A DNA stretch of 64,000 nucleotides, from assembly GCF_000283155.1 (NCBI RefSeq), contig NW_004454182.1, forward strand, positions 1,062,522-1,126,521, given 5' to 3'. The notes below the pieces were generated by a model, which was not told the DNA's origin, made no database searches, and saw only the letters and a list, made by a program, of their open reading frames with translations. Within the stretch, counting starts at the first letter, position 1. Each line of letters starts with the position of its first letter. Both the position numbers and the translations under genes were made by a program. This document shows positions 12,601 to 25,500 of the stretch, in pieces. Origin of the DNA: Ceratotherium simum simum (taxonomy: Eukaryota > Chordata > Mammalia > Perissodactyla > Rhinocerotidae).

Positions 12601-14105
12601 AGAATAAACTGGATGGAATTATGCTACCCAATTTCAAGGCATATTGTATAGTTATGAGAATCAAGATTCTGTTGCATTGGTGGACCGGTAGATACATAGA
12701 CCAACGGAACAGAATAGCCATCCCAGAAATAGACCCAAAGAAGCCCACTGATATCTGACAATGTACAAAAGCAATTCACTATAGGAAGGAAAGTCTTGTC
12801 AATAAATGGTGCTGGAGAAATTGGACATTGATAGGCAAAACAATGAACCGCTATCCAAACCTCACACTCTATACAAAAACTAACTCAAAAAGGCACAAGG
12901 ACTTAAGTGTAAAAGATAAAAGTATAAAACTTTTAGAAAAAAATGGGAGAAAATCTTTGGGATCTAGGACTAGGCAAAGAATTCTTAGACTTGACACCCA
13001 AAGCACTATCCATAAAAAGAAAATTTGATAAACTGTACCTCATCAAAATTGCTCTATGACAGACTGTGTGAAGAGAATTTAAAAACAAGCCAAAGACGGG
13101 GAGTGAATATTTGCAAAGCACGTATCTGACAAAGGGCTCATATCCAGAATATATAAAGAACTCTCAACACTCAACAGAAGAAAAGGACAAATAAACAATC
13201 TCTTCAGAAAATGGGCAAAATGCATGAAGAAACGGATGAAGAGCTACAGATGGCAAATAAGCACATGAAAAGATATTCAACATCATTTGCCATTAGAGAA
13301 AGGAAAATTGAAACCACAATGAGATACCACTGCACACCTATCAGGATGGCCTAGATTAAAAAAAAAAAAATTATGACACCACCAAATGTTGGTAAGCATG
13401 CAGAGACTGAATCACTCCTGCATTGCTGATGTATGGAATGTAAAATAGTACAGCCACTCTGGAAAACAGTTCAGTATCTTCTTAAAAAAACAAAACATGC
13501 CACTACATACAACCCAGCTATCCAGAGCACTTATCTCAAAGAAATGAAAACTTATGTTCACATCAAAACCCTGCACATCAGTGTTCATTGCAGTTTTATA
13601 CATAATAATCCAAAAGTGGAAAAGCCCAGATGTCCTTCAATGAGTGAGTGGTTACACACACTGTGGTACATCTACACCATGGAATATTCCTCAGCAGTAA
13701 AAAGGAATAAACTATTGATACACACAAAATCTTGGATGCATCTCCAGAGATTTATGCTAAATAGACAAAGCCAACCCCAAAGTTTACGTACTGTATGATT
13801 CTATTTATCTAACATTCTTAAAACGACAATATTTTAGAAATGGAGAACAGATTAGTGGTTGCCAGGGGTTATGTATGAGGGTGTAGGGTGATGGGGGATG
13901 AGAGGAACTAAAGAGCAATAGGTGTGGCCAAAAAAGGTCAACCTGAGGAATCCTTGTGGTGATGGAAAGGCTCTGTTTCTTCATTGTATTGACGTTGATA
14001 TCCTGTCCTATAATTTGGGAGAAAGTGGTAAGGAGTACACAGCATCTCTTTGCATTATTTCTTACAATTGCAAATGAATCTACAATTATCTCAAAATAAA
14101 AAAGT
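12601..14105 (+). repeat. Old L1, 3' part of ORF2 and 3' UTR
   Basis: 'atatctgacaatgtacaaaagcaattc...tcttgtcaataaatggtgctggagaaattgg' and 'aatgggcaaaatgcatg...' are ORF2 C-terminal phrases in sense orientation. The 3' UTR has 'ttagtggttgccaggggttatg' and ends 'caattatctcaaaataaaaaag'. Frames at 12828-13028 and 13433-13798 are ORF2 fragments separated by frameshifts. The bulk of ORF2 is missing between this piece and the 5' piece upstream. Confidence 0.88.
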
Positions 14106-16008
14106 GTAAAAACATCAAATCATGATTAGTCATTGAGTCATATTTTCTGGCTGCCCAGCTCAGTTTAAACACTTTTGCTAATTTAAGGGAATTTCCCACC
14201 TTATGAATCTTGCCTCCTCCAACAGAAGACAGAAAACTTACTTTCTCACACCTTTTAGTGAAATTAGAGGCATTAGATGTACTTGCATGATGCTGTAAGT
14301 AGGAACTGGATAAGTTGAACAAGGAGGTTCATGGAGACTCCGTTTTGCTGGTGGGAAAGAGGATAGGGAAGGGGATGGAGATGGAGGCAGTTGGCTTTCA
14401 GGGTAACATTGATTATAAAGTCAAGGTGCTGACACAAATTTGGTGTTGGCACATTTGAAGGTGGCAGCAAATTCATTTCATTTGAGAGCAAACTCAACGT
14501 ACCTGAAGTTTGGTAACGGCCATTGCGACTGTGTGCTCATATAGCCATTCTGAGGCATCATAGCACCAGAGGGTCAGCTTCAGGCCTGGATTCCCACTCC
14601 ATCTAGCAATTTTGTGAACTACTTAATCAATGGTGTGCTGGGGCTAGCTCAGGCCTCCAGAGAGCAAGAGAGACAATTGTATGTCTCTCTTCTCAACTTC
14701 GCATTCATAGTTATACTATATTAGGCCAATTTAAAGAAAAAAGATTAAAATTTTCAAATTTATATTTTAACTATTTCCAAAACAAATTAAAGTAGAATCT
14801 CAGTAGTCACACTACGTATACATATGCCAAAAATCACTATTACACACAAAAGAAGTCCAAAAATATTCTTATGTTTTTCCTCAAAAAAGAAATAAAAAGA
14901 ATATTAAGTAAAAGCCACACAAGATGAGAGAGAACAAAATGGCTTCTTATATGTTTGGCAAATCCACTGGGGCTTAAGAAAACCCATTTCCTCCTGAATC
15001 ATCAGCATGTTTCCAAAGCTTATTTGAAGCCTTTCCTTAAAAGGTCACCATGTATAAAATTTAACGTTGTGGCTTCTCAAGCTGTTATGAAACATCTAAA
15101 ATATTATGATACATTATTTTCTCAGGATTCAAGACAAGACTTTCTCATGGATGCTGACAAAGTAGCAATCTCAGAAAGTCTTTTATTATTGGGCAGTTTT
15201 AATGTAACCACAGAAAAAATGAATATTTTACATTTGTACGTCTATGCAGTTCTCTTATTAATCAGTAATGTTAGGTATATATATAATATAAGAAAATATT
15301 TTGTTTCTTAAGTAAGTTCTCTTTTTTGACAAAAGGAAAACTCATTCTAGTAACAACAAGATGGGAAGGAAAGAAAAAGAGATAAGTTGGGTGGATTTTT
15401 TAGACAAAAGCTCATCATTAAATTAATTCTCTATTTTTTTATGACTGGTATTTTTTGTCCTTCCTTAAGAAAATGAATCGTTCAAGTGTATTATAAATAC
15501 TGCCTAAGTTTCTGGGAAGTTGAGAACTTGACTTTTTTACCACTTACTTTGCCCAAATTGAGTTGGATATTCCTTTATGCTCTATAAAAATCAATGTGAG
15601 TCAGTGTAAAATCTACTTATCACTCTCACTTATTATATTTTTTCTTGGGCCCTTTAAAAATGGTACAGGGAAACTCCACTGAGCTAACAAAATGTCTAAA
15701 ATTTAGCCTCACAATTTTGTCATGTGAACAATATTATCACACCATTTCTTTATTGACTTTATTCCTCATCCTGAAAATCGATTTGGGGGCATTCGTTAGC
15801 ACACACTTTCTCTCTTTTTCACATTTGCACATTTACCAACTTTAGACCCCTTCCAAGTCCTATTTTCTTAGACATATAGAGTTATATAGAAATATGTACA
15901 AAGTGTGTGTGCAAAAGATTCCTGAAATATTACTCCTTTACCTTCTACTGAAACACTGAAAGCTTTTACGCTCTTGTACATTCATGTTCCATAGCAGAGA
16001 AATCCATT
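14106..16008. other. Gene-free unclassified sequence
   Basis: AT-rich unique-looking DNA. A 118-codon frame at 14955-15311 (plus) has no recognised domain, no flanking splice signals and AT-driven composition, so it is best taken as chance. No clear repeats. Confidence 0.5.
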
Positions 16009-16209
16009 GTTTTTTGTTTTTTGTTTTTGCTGAGGAAGATTTGCCCTAAGCTAACATCCATGCCAATCTTCCTCTATTTTGTATGTGGGACAGCACCACA
16101 GCATGGCTGGCGAGTGGAGTAGGTCTGCGCCCAGGATCTGAACCCATGAATCCAAGCTGCCAAAGCGGAGCACACGGAAATTGAACCACTCTGCCTTGGG
16201 GCTGGGCCT
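16009..16209 (-). mobile_element. ERE SINE, antisense, diverged
   Basis: Antisense body 'tgctgaggaagatttgccctaagctaacatcc' and decayed tRNA-like head ending '..ggggctgggcc'. It is flanked by 12-bp duplications gagaaatccatt at 15997-16008 and 16210-16221. The head has lost a good B box, so it is an older inactive copy. Confidence 0.9.
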
Positions 16210-16399
16210 GAGAAATCCATTTTTTAAAATTGACACGGTAGTAGGGAAAAGTTTATAACTTGCAAAATATCTCAAAAGTGGTATTTTTATCTTAGACTTG
16301 AATTTTTACTTAAAAAGAGACAGATTTATGATCTGCAGCCTTGGCACACATGAACAAATTTATCTAGTATCTCTTACTTTTGACCAATGCCTGAGGCCA

Positions 16400-16620
16400 C
16401 ACAGTATCCTGGAAAGAATACAGAAAAGTATCAGGGAACCTCTGTTTTAGTTGTGCCTCTCCCACTTGCCTGAGACTGTTAGCCATTAAGTAAACCTTTG
16501 TGTTTCAATTTCCTTATCTTGTAAACTTGATAATATGTGCTCTGCTAATCTTCTACAGATTTAAAATAAGTCAGTGCTTATTATTTAGTTGGCACTCTTG
16601 TGAGTACTTCACATGCATGA
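16400..16620 (+). repeat. MIR SINE, sense
   Basis: 'gcctctcccacttgcctgagactgttagccattaagtaaacctttgtgtttcaatttcctta' follows the MIR core order (loss of material after TGACCTTGGG-type motif, then CTCAGTTTCCT-type). Old and diverged; ends approximate. Confidence 0.6.
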
Positions 16621-17222
16621 CAGAATAAACTGTAAAGACAATGTATTTTTCACTTCTGACATTTCTATCTCCTTCTACGCTTTCCCCATCCTCTTCTCAA
16701 ATTCAGGGAGCAGTGGAGTGTGGTGATCTGTACATACTCTGAACCATACCCTCAGGGTAGGGTTCTTGCAGTAGTAATAAAAGGAATCTGATGAGCCTTT
16801 GTTGCTGTTTTAAAATAGACTTTTAAATCTCAAGACAGGGTACAGGTCATTGATAAAAAGCTGTTTTTGAGTTTTAATCTTTATCTATTGAATAGCAAGA
16901 GCCAAGGTTCCCCATCTAAACAATAAACAAAGAATACGCAGTAAAAGCTTGGTTCTTTCCTCCAACCATCTAGATCATATTTAAGATTCCATGGGCAGGA
17001 AAAATGAAGAAACATTGGAGAGGTAAGAAGAGCACAGTGAGGGTCTCTATACAGGGGCCATGTGTGCCCCTGACCCCATCTCCAGATTAGCTTTTGGTGG
17101 CTTATCCTGGAGTTGGGAAAATCTGGAACAGAGACATGCTTTCAGCTTCTTCAAAAAAGTCAGCAAACAGGGAATGGGGTTTTCCTGACGTGTGCCGCTC
17201 TGTTGCAGTAGCAGAAGTTTAG
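16621..17222. other. Gene-free unclassified sequence
   Basis: No exon, RNA gene or clear repeat between the MIR copy and the ERE. Confidence 0.5.
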
Positions 17223-17235
17223 AAACGGCAGCTTG

Positions 17236-17544
17236 GGGCCGGCCCCGCCCCGTGGCTTAGCGGTTAAGGGCGCGCGCTTCGCTACCGGCGGCCAGGGTTC
17301 GATCCTGGGAGCGCACGACGCACCGCTTCTCTGGCCATGCTGAGGCCGCGTCCCACATACAGCAACTAGAAGGATGTGCAGCTATGACATACAACTATCT
17401 ACTGGGGCTTTGGGGGGAAAAAAAGGAGGAGGATTGGCAATAGATGTTAGCTCGGAGCTGGTCTTCCTCAGCAAAAAAAGAGGAGGATTAGCATGGATGT
17501 CAGCTCAGGGCTGATCTTCCTCACAAAAAAAAAAAAGAAAAAGG
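17236..17544 (+). mobile_element. ERE SINE, full length, sense, young-looking
   Basis: Starts ggggccggccccgcccc. A-box match TGGCTTAGCGG is at 17253-17263 and B-box match GGTTCGATCC at 17296-17305, consistent with a tRNA-derived RNA polymerase III promoter. The body contains 'cagcaactagaaggatgtgcagctatgac', a longer-bodied ERE variant than the other copies here, then two A-rich linked units and a poly(A) tail. Thirteen-base duplications (aaacggcagcttg at 17223-17235, aaatggcagcttg at 17545-17557) flank it with one mismatch. Several CpGs survive in the head, arguing for recent insertion. Confidence 0.95.
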
Positions 17545-17557
17545 AAATGGCAGCTTG

Positions 17558-18049
17558 ACTTGCTGAGACAGGAAAGGCTTGATAAAATTCATTGTCTCCA
17601 GAGTTCTGAAAATCACATCTCTGTTTCTCAGAATTTCCCGAAACTGTAGGGTTGGCTGAAAATGAGTTCCTGCAGAGTCAAGACAAGGAAGATGCAGATC
17701 ACGTTGACTAGTATCTAGAGAATACCAAGACGGCAGGCATCTCAGCACAGGCCAGTGTGGTTGGCTGACCACATCCAAGGATTAAAAAGCATAGTAATTC
17801 ACAGTGGTTTCAGTGTGAACAGATGTCAATGTCCAGGAACAGGTGCTCTCTCCCAATGCCAAGATGTTATGTAAACTTCTCATCGCTAAGATGCTACTTA
17901 GCTGAATTTGAAGTCTGGGATGACTGAGTTCTTCCATAGTTGGCCAATATTTATTTATTTTTGTCATCAGACACATATTGCCTCAAAAGAGAGATAAAAT
18001 TATATTAGAGAAAAAGAGATATTTTTTGCATTACTGAATAAATGGAATT
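17558..18049. other. Gene-free unclassified sequence
   Basis: Short minus-strand frames at 17521-17778 and 17782-17976 have no family. Nothing else recognised. Confidence 0.5.
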
Positions 18050-18235
18050 AAATTTATGCCAATTACTTTAATGTCCACAACAGTTGTGTGAAGAAAAGAT
18101 TATTATTATTCCCATTTTTTCAAGTGGGGAATCTGGGGCTTTGGTTGATAAACTTGCCCAAGATCACATAGATTGTACATGGCAAAAGTGGGAATCAAAA
18201 CTAAGTATGGCTGATTATGAAGATTTAATGCTTAT
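18050..18235 (-). repeat. MIR SINE, antisense
   Basis: 'ttattattattcccattttttcaagtggggaatctggggctttggttgataaacttgcccaagatcacatag' is the reverse complement of the MIR core and tail. Confidence 0.75.
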
Positions 18236-18334
18236 TCAGAAGATATAGTGAATGTGGCATAATTTGTAAATAATGTACCACAATAAAATGTAAGTTATTT
18301 CCACATACTTACTGCAAAGTTATTTTTGTAATCT

Positions 18335-18386
18335 GTGGATCAAAGGACACAAACAACAGAGTGAAGAGTAAAAAGGCAACCTGTAG
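18335..18386 (+). repeat. L1 ORF2 fragment, left of inserted LTR
   Basis: 'tggatcaaaggacacaaacaacagagtgaagagtaaaaaggcaacct' is a sense ORF2 phrase that continues in frame order in the L1 starting at 18775, so the two pieces are one element split by the LTR. Confidence 0.75.
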
Positions 18387-18774
18387 TGTATTTGCCTGCT
18401 CTGGCTGCCATAACAAATACCACAGACTCGGGGGATGAAACAACAGACATTTATTTTTCTTATAGTCTTGGAGGCTAGAAGTTCAAGATCAATGTGTCAA
18501 CATGTTTGGTTTCTTCTCTCTCCTTGGCTTGCAGATGGCTGCCTTCTCTCTGTGTCCTCACATGGCCTTTCCTCTGTGTACAAGCATCCGTGTGCCCTAA
18601 TCTCCTCTTCTAGAAGGACACCAGTCATATTAGATTAGATTCCACCCACATGACCTCATTTTACCTTAATCATCTCTTTAAAGGCCCTATCTCCAAATCC
18701 AGTCACATTCTGAGGAACTAGGGGATAGGATTTCAACACATGAATTTTGAGGGGCCACAATTCAGTTCATAACA
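18387..18774 (-). repeat. MaLR-type solo LTR (MLT1/MST-like), antisense, inserted in an L1
   Basis: Begins TGTATTTGCC and ends CATAACA on the plus strand. Its reverse complement has the MaLR order: 'gaactgaattgtggcccctcaaaattcatgtgttgaaatcc', 'gaggtcatgtgggtggaat', 'gccatgtgaggacacagagagaagg', ending 'aaataaatgtctgttgttt'. No internal region is attached. A 5-bp target duplication is not recognisable. Confidence 0.88.
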
Positions 18775-19730
18775 TACATAATGGGATATATACCTGATAA
18801 GCAGTTAATATCCAGAATATATAATAAATCTATAACTCAACAACAAAAAAACAAATAACCTGATTAAAAAATGGGCAAAGGACTTAGACATTTCTTCAAA
18901 AATGATATACAAATAGGTGAAAAGCATACAAAAAATGCCCGACATCACCAGTCCTTAGGAAAAGGCAAATTAAAACCACAATGAAACATCACCTCATACC
19001 CATTAAGATGGCTACTATCAAAAAACAGAAATAACATGTTAGTAAGGACGTGGAGAAATTGGAACCTTTGTGCACAGTTGGTGGGACTGTAAAATGGTGC
19101 AGCCAACATGGAAAACAGTACGGCAGTTGCTCAAAAAATTAAAAATAGAATTACTGTACGATGCAGAAATTCCACTTCTGGATATATAGCCAAAAGAACT
19201 GAAAGCAAGGTCTCAAAAGAGATATTTGTACGCCAATGTTTATAGCAGCGTTATCCACAGTAGCCAAGAGGTGGAAGCAACAAAAGTGTCCATCAACTGA
19301 TCAACAGATAAACAACATGTTGAACTTACAATGGAATATTATTCAGACTTAAAAAAGAAGGAAATTCTGACTCATGCTACAACATGGATTAAACTTGAGA
19401 ATGTTATGCTAAGTGAAATAAAAGTCACAAAAGACAAATATTGTATGATTTCACTTACATGAGGTATCTAGAGTAGTCAAATTCGTAGAAACAGAAAGTA
19501 GAATGGTAGTTGCCAGGGGCTGGGGGGGCGGTGAGAGTGGGGAAATGAAGAGTTTTTGCTTATTGGTATGGGTATAAAGTTTCAGTTTTACAAGATGAAA
19601 AAGTTTTGGAGATTGGTTGCACAATAATGTGAATATACTTGACACTACTGAACTATATAAGGTTAGAAATGATTAAAATGGTAAATTTTGTGTTATGTGT
19701 ATTTTGCTGCAATTAAAAATGATTTTAGAG
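18775..19730 (+). repeat. L1 ORF2 3' end and 3' UTR, sense
   Basis: 'gataagcagttaatatccagaatatataa' and 'ggtgggactgtaaaatggtgcagcc' are ORF2 landmarks. The 3' UTR has 'gaatggtagttgccaggggctggggg' and ends near 'caattaaaaatg'. It continues the L1 piece at 18335-18386. The coding frame is destroyed. Confidence 0.9.
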
Positions 19731-20164
19731 GATTTGCTAAACATTTGACTCAGGGACAGTGCATTTTCTGAAACAAAGTGGATACCCAATGAATGTTTGC
19801 TGAATAAAAGAGAAAAGAATATTTTCATCAGGTGTCACTGGTTCTCTTAAATGAAGCAAATGTGTTGCATTCTAAAATTCTGATAAAACATAATTAAGCT
19901 ACTTATACATTTATTTTTCAATAGCTTATATAATTTTAAAAGATTGCAGAAAAATCTAGTCTCGTTGAATATAAACTGAAATGTTCTGTGACTATATCAT
20001 TATCAGAAGTGACCTAAAATTCCTTTAGTTTAATGATTTTTAGAAATGTAAGGTTTGGATGGATCATTGTAATGTTTTACAAGTTTGAATTGATTGCTTG
20101 TGAAGGCTCTGATCACTTTTAAAAATATGGTTAAAAAGTGACATATTGTAAACTAGGAATAGAG
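19731..20164. other. Gene-free AT-rich gap between two L1 copies
   Basis: No recognisable exon or repeat; short AT-rich unique sequence. Confidence 0.5.
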
Positions 20165-22500
20165 GGGAACTTCCTGAACTTGATAAAAAAAAAAAACAAA
20201 AAACCTATAGCTCATATCATACTTAATGGTGAGAAACTTGACTTGAAGCTTTCCCGCTAAGATCAGGAACAAGGCAAAGATGTCTCCTCTCACCAGTCCT
20301 TTTCAACATTGTGCTGGAACTCCTGGCTAATGAAATAAAACAAGAGGGGGAGTAAAAGGTATATAGATTGGGAAGGAAGAGACAAAACTTCGCTGTGACA
20401 TGATTGTCTATGCAGGAAGCCAGAAATAATCAGCAAAAAGACCTCTGGCACTATTAAGTGATTATAGCAAGGTCGCAGGATGCAAGGTTAATACATAAAA
20501 GTCAATCACTTTCCTATATACCAGCAATATACAAGTGGAATTTGAGATTAAAAACAAAATACCATTTACGTTAGCAACAACAAAATGAAATATTTAGGTG
20601 TAAAGCTAACAAAATATGTACAAGATCTATATGGGGAAAACTACAAAACTCTAATCAATAAAATCAAAGAAAAACTACATAAATGGAGAGACATTTCTTG
20701 GTCAAGGAAAGAAAAATTCAATATTGTCAAGATATCAGTTCTTCCCAACTGATCTATAGACTCAATGCAGTACCAATCAAAATCCCAGTGAGCTATTTTG
20801 TCGTTATCAACAAAGTGATTCTAAAGTTAATATGGAGAGGTAAAAGACCCATAATAGCCAACACAATATTGAAGAAGAACAAAGTTGGGGCACTGACACT
20901 ACTCAACTTCAAGACTTCCTATAAAAGCTAGAGTAATCAAGACAGTGTAGTATTGGTGGAAAAAAATAGATGGATAGATCAATGAAACAGAATGGACAGC
21001 CCAGAAACAGACCCACATAAATATAGGCAACTGATCTTTGACAAAGGAGTAAAAGTAATACAATGGAGTTAAGAGAGTCTTTTCAAAAATTGGTGCTGAA
21101 ACAACTGGACAGCCACATGCAAAAAAATGAATCTAGACACAGATCTTACACCTTATGAAAATTAATTCAAAATGAATCACAGAACTAAATGTAAAATGCA
21201 AAACTATTAAACTCCTAGAAGACAACATAGGAGAAAACCTAGATGACCTTGGGTATGGTGATGCCTTTTTAGATACAACAATAAAGGCATGATCCATAAA
21301 AGAAATAATTGATAAGCTGGACTTCGTTAGTAGTAAAAACTTCTGCTCCGTGAAAGACAACGTCAAGAGAATGAGAAGACGAGCCACAGACCGGGAGAAA
21401 TATTTGCAAAAGACTCATCTGGTAAAGGACTGTTATCCAAAATATACAAAGAACTTTCAAAACTCAACAATAAAAAACAAATAATCCAATTTAAAAATGG
21501 GCCAAAAACCTTAGCCGACACTCCTCCAAACAAGACATGCAGATTGCAAATAAGCATAAGAAAAAATGCTGTACGTCATATGTCATCAGGAAAATGCAAG
21601 TTGAAACAGCAATGTGATACCCTTGCACACTTACTAGAATGGCCAAAATCCAGAACACTGACACCACGAAATACTGGCCAGGATGCGGAACAATAGGAAC
21701 TATCATTCATTGCTGGTGGGAAGGCAAAATGGTACAGTCACTTTGGAAGATAGTTTGGCGGTTTCTTAGAAAACTAAACATATACTTACCATACGATCGA
21801 GCCATCACATTCCTTGGTACTTACCCAAAAGAGTTGAAAACATGTCCATACAAAAACCTGCATGCAGATGTTTATAGCAACTTTCTTCACAGTTGCCAAA
21901 ACATGGGAGCAGCCAAGATGTCTTTCAGTAGGTGAATGGATAAACTGTGATACATCCAGACAATAGAATGTTATTCAGTGCTGAAAAGAAATGAGCTATC
22001 AAGCCATGAAAAGACATGGAGGAATCATGAATGCCTACTACTAAGTGAAAGAAGCCAGTCTGAAAAGGCTACATAGTATATGATTCCAACTATATGACAT
22101 TGTGGCAAAGGCAAAATTACGGAGACTGTAAAAAGATCAATAGTTACAGGGGTTGAAAGGAGGAAGGGGATAGATGTTATAAGTTGGAGCACAGAGGATT
22201 TTTAGGGCAGTGAAAATACTTTGCATGACACTATAATGATGAGTACGTGTCACTTTACATGTTTCCGACCTCAGAATGTACAACATCAAAAGTGAGCTCC
22301 TAGGTAAACTATGGACTTTGGGTGATGATGTGTCCATGTAGGTTCATCAGTTGTAACGAATGTACCATCTGCTAGGGGATGTTGATAATGGGGAATGATA
22401 TTCATGTATGTGGGCAGGGGGTACATGGGAAATCTCTGTACCTTCTCTTCAATTTTGCTGTGAACTTAAAACTGCTCTTAAAAAATAGTCTTAATTAAAA
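20165..22500 (+). repeat. L1 LINE, 3' third of ORF2 plus 3' UTR, sense
   Basis: 5'-truncated copy starting near 'aaaaaacctatagctcatatcatacttaatggtgag' (reverse transcriptase domain) and running through 'aggtctcgcaggatgcaagg'-type and 'tggtgctgaaacaactgg' phrases. The end is 'ttgctgtgaacttaaaactgctcttaaaaaatagtctt', an L1 tail. Frames at 20683-20931 and 21639-21935 are ORF2 pieces broken by frameshifts. Confidence 0.92.
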
Positions 22501-25500
22501 AATGTGACATATTGTGTTGTTTCTGGAATACAGTACTTCTTTACTATCTTCACGGGAGACCATTGCCTAGGAAATAAAACAAGAGTAATATTAATTTAAG
22601 GGAAATATTAGCATGATTTTCTGGTGATGAAATATAGGTATATTGAAAGATTTCTGGAATACCTTAGAAAAAGTAAATATATTTTATATTTATTCTTCCT
22701 AAAAACTAAGATCTGAATAAAATTTCAATTGAGAAAATAAATAAATCTATGTAGAATTAATTAAAATGAAGAATTCTGAATAAAACTAAAGTATATATAG
22801 CAATTTCTTAGTGAGCCCAATATTTTAAAAACTTACTAAAATATATTACACATAAGAATAGATTATCCTGACCTATTGAGAATCCATTTCATAACTTCCA
22901 TAGTACCTGAGAAAATTATTAAAACATTTAAGTAAGTTTCAATATTTAAGTTGCATTAATTACTATACCATAACATTGGGAATAATTTCATTAGCTTTCC
23001 TATGTATCTGGCTATTTTTCTTAAATTACTAATGTTTTATATTATCTAGCAATGTTAATGTGGAAACCTAAAGAAAGAAAACAGTGTGAATTAATATCTA
23101 CAGACTTGTTATAATAATTGAATTATAATTTCTTGAATAAATCTATATTCTTCACCCCTGTCCCCCAATCCTATGGTTTCCATGTGATTGAAGTAGAAAC
23201 TTACTAGGGGCAGAGAGTGAGGAAGGAGTTTGGTTGAGGAAATTGGTAAAGGAAAACAGAAGAGTAAAAGAAGTAGGAATAAAATTTATGATCTTTATTC
23301 ATAGTGAACATAACTGCTACCTGTGTACATTCATCTCCAGTTTAAATTATGGTACATCCTGGGCCCTTCCTTGGTCCCATTAGGTCTGTTATCTCTAGAT
23401 TTCCTTGCGAGGGAGAAGTCATTTATATTCCCCAATTGAGCTAGAAATCATACAGTTTTATCAGGCAAAAAAGCCTTAAAGTAATTTAATCATGCATGTA
23501 CATAATTGTTGCTGTATAAGAAGCTAGTGGCAAGAACATAACAGATGCTTCTGACTAGTTCCTGCTTTGTAAGCACACATTTAAAAGTTGAAGTCATTTT
23601 CTTCACGGTGAATCAGAGACCATGAATCTACAGATGCAGCTTCATGTCCAAAGGAGATTCCCGTGCCCTTCTTTAACATGGATCCATTTATTACTCAAGT
23701 TAGAGACGTACTAGTTGGTGCTCATTCAGAGATTTTTCCGTGTAGTCAAAATCGTGGCTTTGATGTCTTGCCCCGACTCTTTCTTCCGATACAAATCATT
23801 GTAAAGATATTATCAGCATTTGTTTTAGACAATCTTATCTCTCTCTAGAGCCATCTTCCTTTTCAGAGTTTTCCAATTCAATTTATTTTAACAAATGTTT
23901 ATTTGAGTATTTCTATAATTTATATGATAATATAAATGTTATTAAATACATTGTTTATGTTACATTTTCTTATCTGTTTTTCTTATATGAAACAAAATGT
24001 GACATAAAATTTAACAGAAAAGTCACTAAACATCAGTGAATTTGTTTTTATTCCTATCATTGTAAATAGACAAAAGTTGCAGAACCACAATGTGTTATTG
24101 ATTGTACGTAGCTCTATGTCACACTCTGTTGGGGGCTGCAAGGTACACAACGGCAAGTGATACACAGCTTCAGAGAAATAATCAAGGAATGAGGTGTGAA
24201 GAGATACATATTAGCATGTCTACAATGTAGTAGATAATGAAAATATAGCTTATGAGATATTATGTACAGTATGACACCATTTTAAAGTATATACCATAAC
24301 CAAAATTAAAAAAATCTGCCACAAATATTACATCAAAATGTTAACTGTACCTATTGACGATAAAATTTAGTGAATTTAAAATTTATTCCTATGTTCATTT
24401 ATTTTTTGAGTGTTTTACAACGAAGTTATATTCTTTTTATAATCTGATTTGATATGAAAATGGTTTTTGAGAAAATGTGGCATTACTGGTAATGATAAGA
24501 TACCAATAAGGCGAGGAGGAATGAGAAAGGCTATCCCACAAGGGGAACGGGACCAAGAAAGTATAGTGTTGGGAAAAATGAAGGGTAGTTGTGGGGAGTG
24601 GAGGGTCTGGTCCAGACTTATCACAATCTGGATAATAGTGGGAACATCCTACTGGGATTTTTGTGGAGTGCTTTGAAAGCTAACGGGAGGATCCTGCTTG
24701 TGGTCTTGAAGGCAACATTGTAAATGCTTAGGCGAGTAATACAATCACAGCAGTGTTTTAGGAATATTACTGTACTTGTATTGCTTAATCTGAAATATAA
24801 TGAAAAATGGGAGAGAGAAGGCTGAATGAAAACTCAGTTATTTGTTCTTTACTTATAAGAGTAAAAGATATTTGATCATCCACACAAACTAATGTGAGAG
24901 TCAGGCCAGCTTCAGAAGGTAAAGAAGAAAAATAATATTATAAATAACATTTAGCCATACTGTATTCTTCCTGAATAAAAGATCTACATTTTTCTCTGTA
25001 GATCCTATTAAAATGGCCTTATTTACAAAAGAGTTAGTTTCTATACACTAGATCTTACTTAAATAAAGTCTTTGTCATATAAACTAGTTTTAAGAACTAG
25101 GAAAACTTCCCTATTAACTTTTTAATTGACAGAGTATTTTTGTGACTGGTACTTTGGATTGCTAGCAATTTAGCAATTGAAATACAGCTCTCAGCTCAAC
25201 AGGAGTGTTATGTAGCTTGAGTTCTTTTAATGGGAATACACTGGCCAGTTGAAAGGAATGAGCAAAGAATCAAAGAGAAGGTGGACAAAATATCCAAATA
25301 GGAAAACAATTTGCATTTGCTTCTTGATAGCTCATTTTAAACTTTATCTTAATAAGTGTGACTCTTCAATCTATAAATGGCCATTTATTTATTAAAAATC
25401 ATAATTCTAAATTTTGAATTCACCTACACTTCCAAAAGTTAGAAAATTTTCAATAATTTAAAAAACTTTTCTTTAATTGGGGAATAAAATTTTAGAGTTC

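Noticed and set aside
13433..13798. 121-codon open frame
   Set aside because: It is the C-terminal part of L1 ORF2, flanked by L1 sequence and broken upstream by frameshifts.
17236..17310. tRNA gene
   Set aside because: The A and B boxes belong to the ERE SINE head; the acceptor stem and cloverleaf are not maintained and the body and tail follow.
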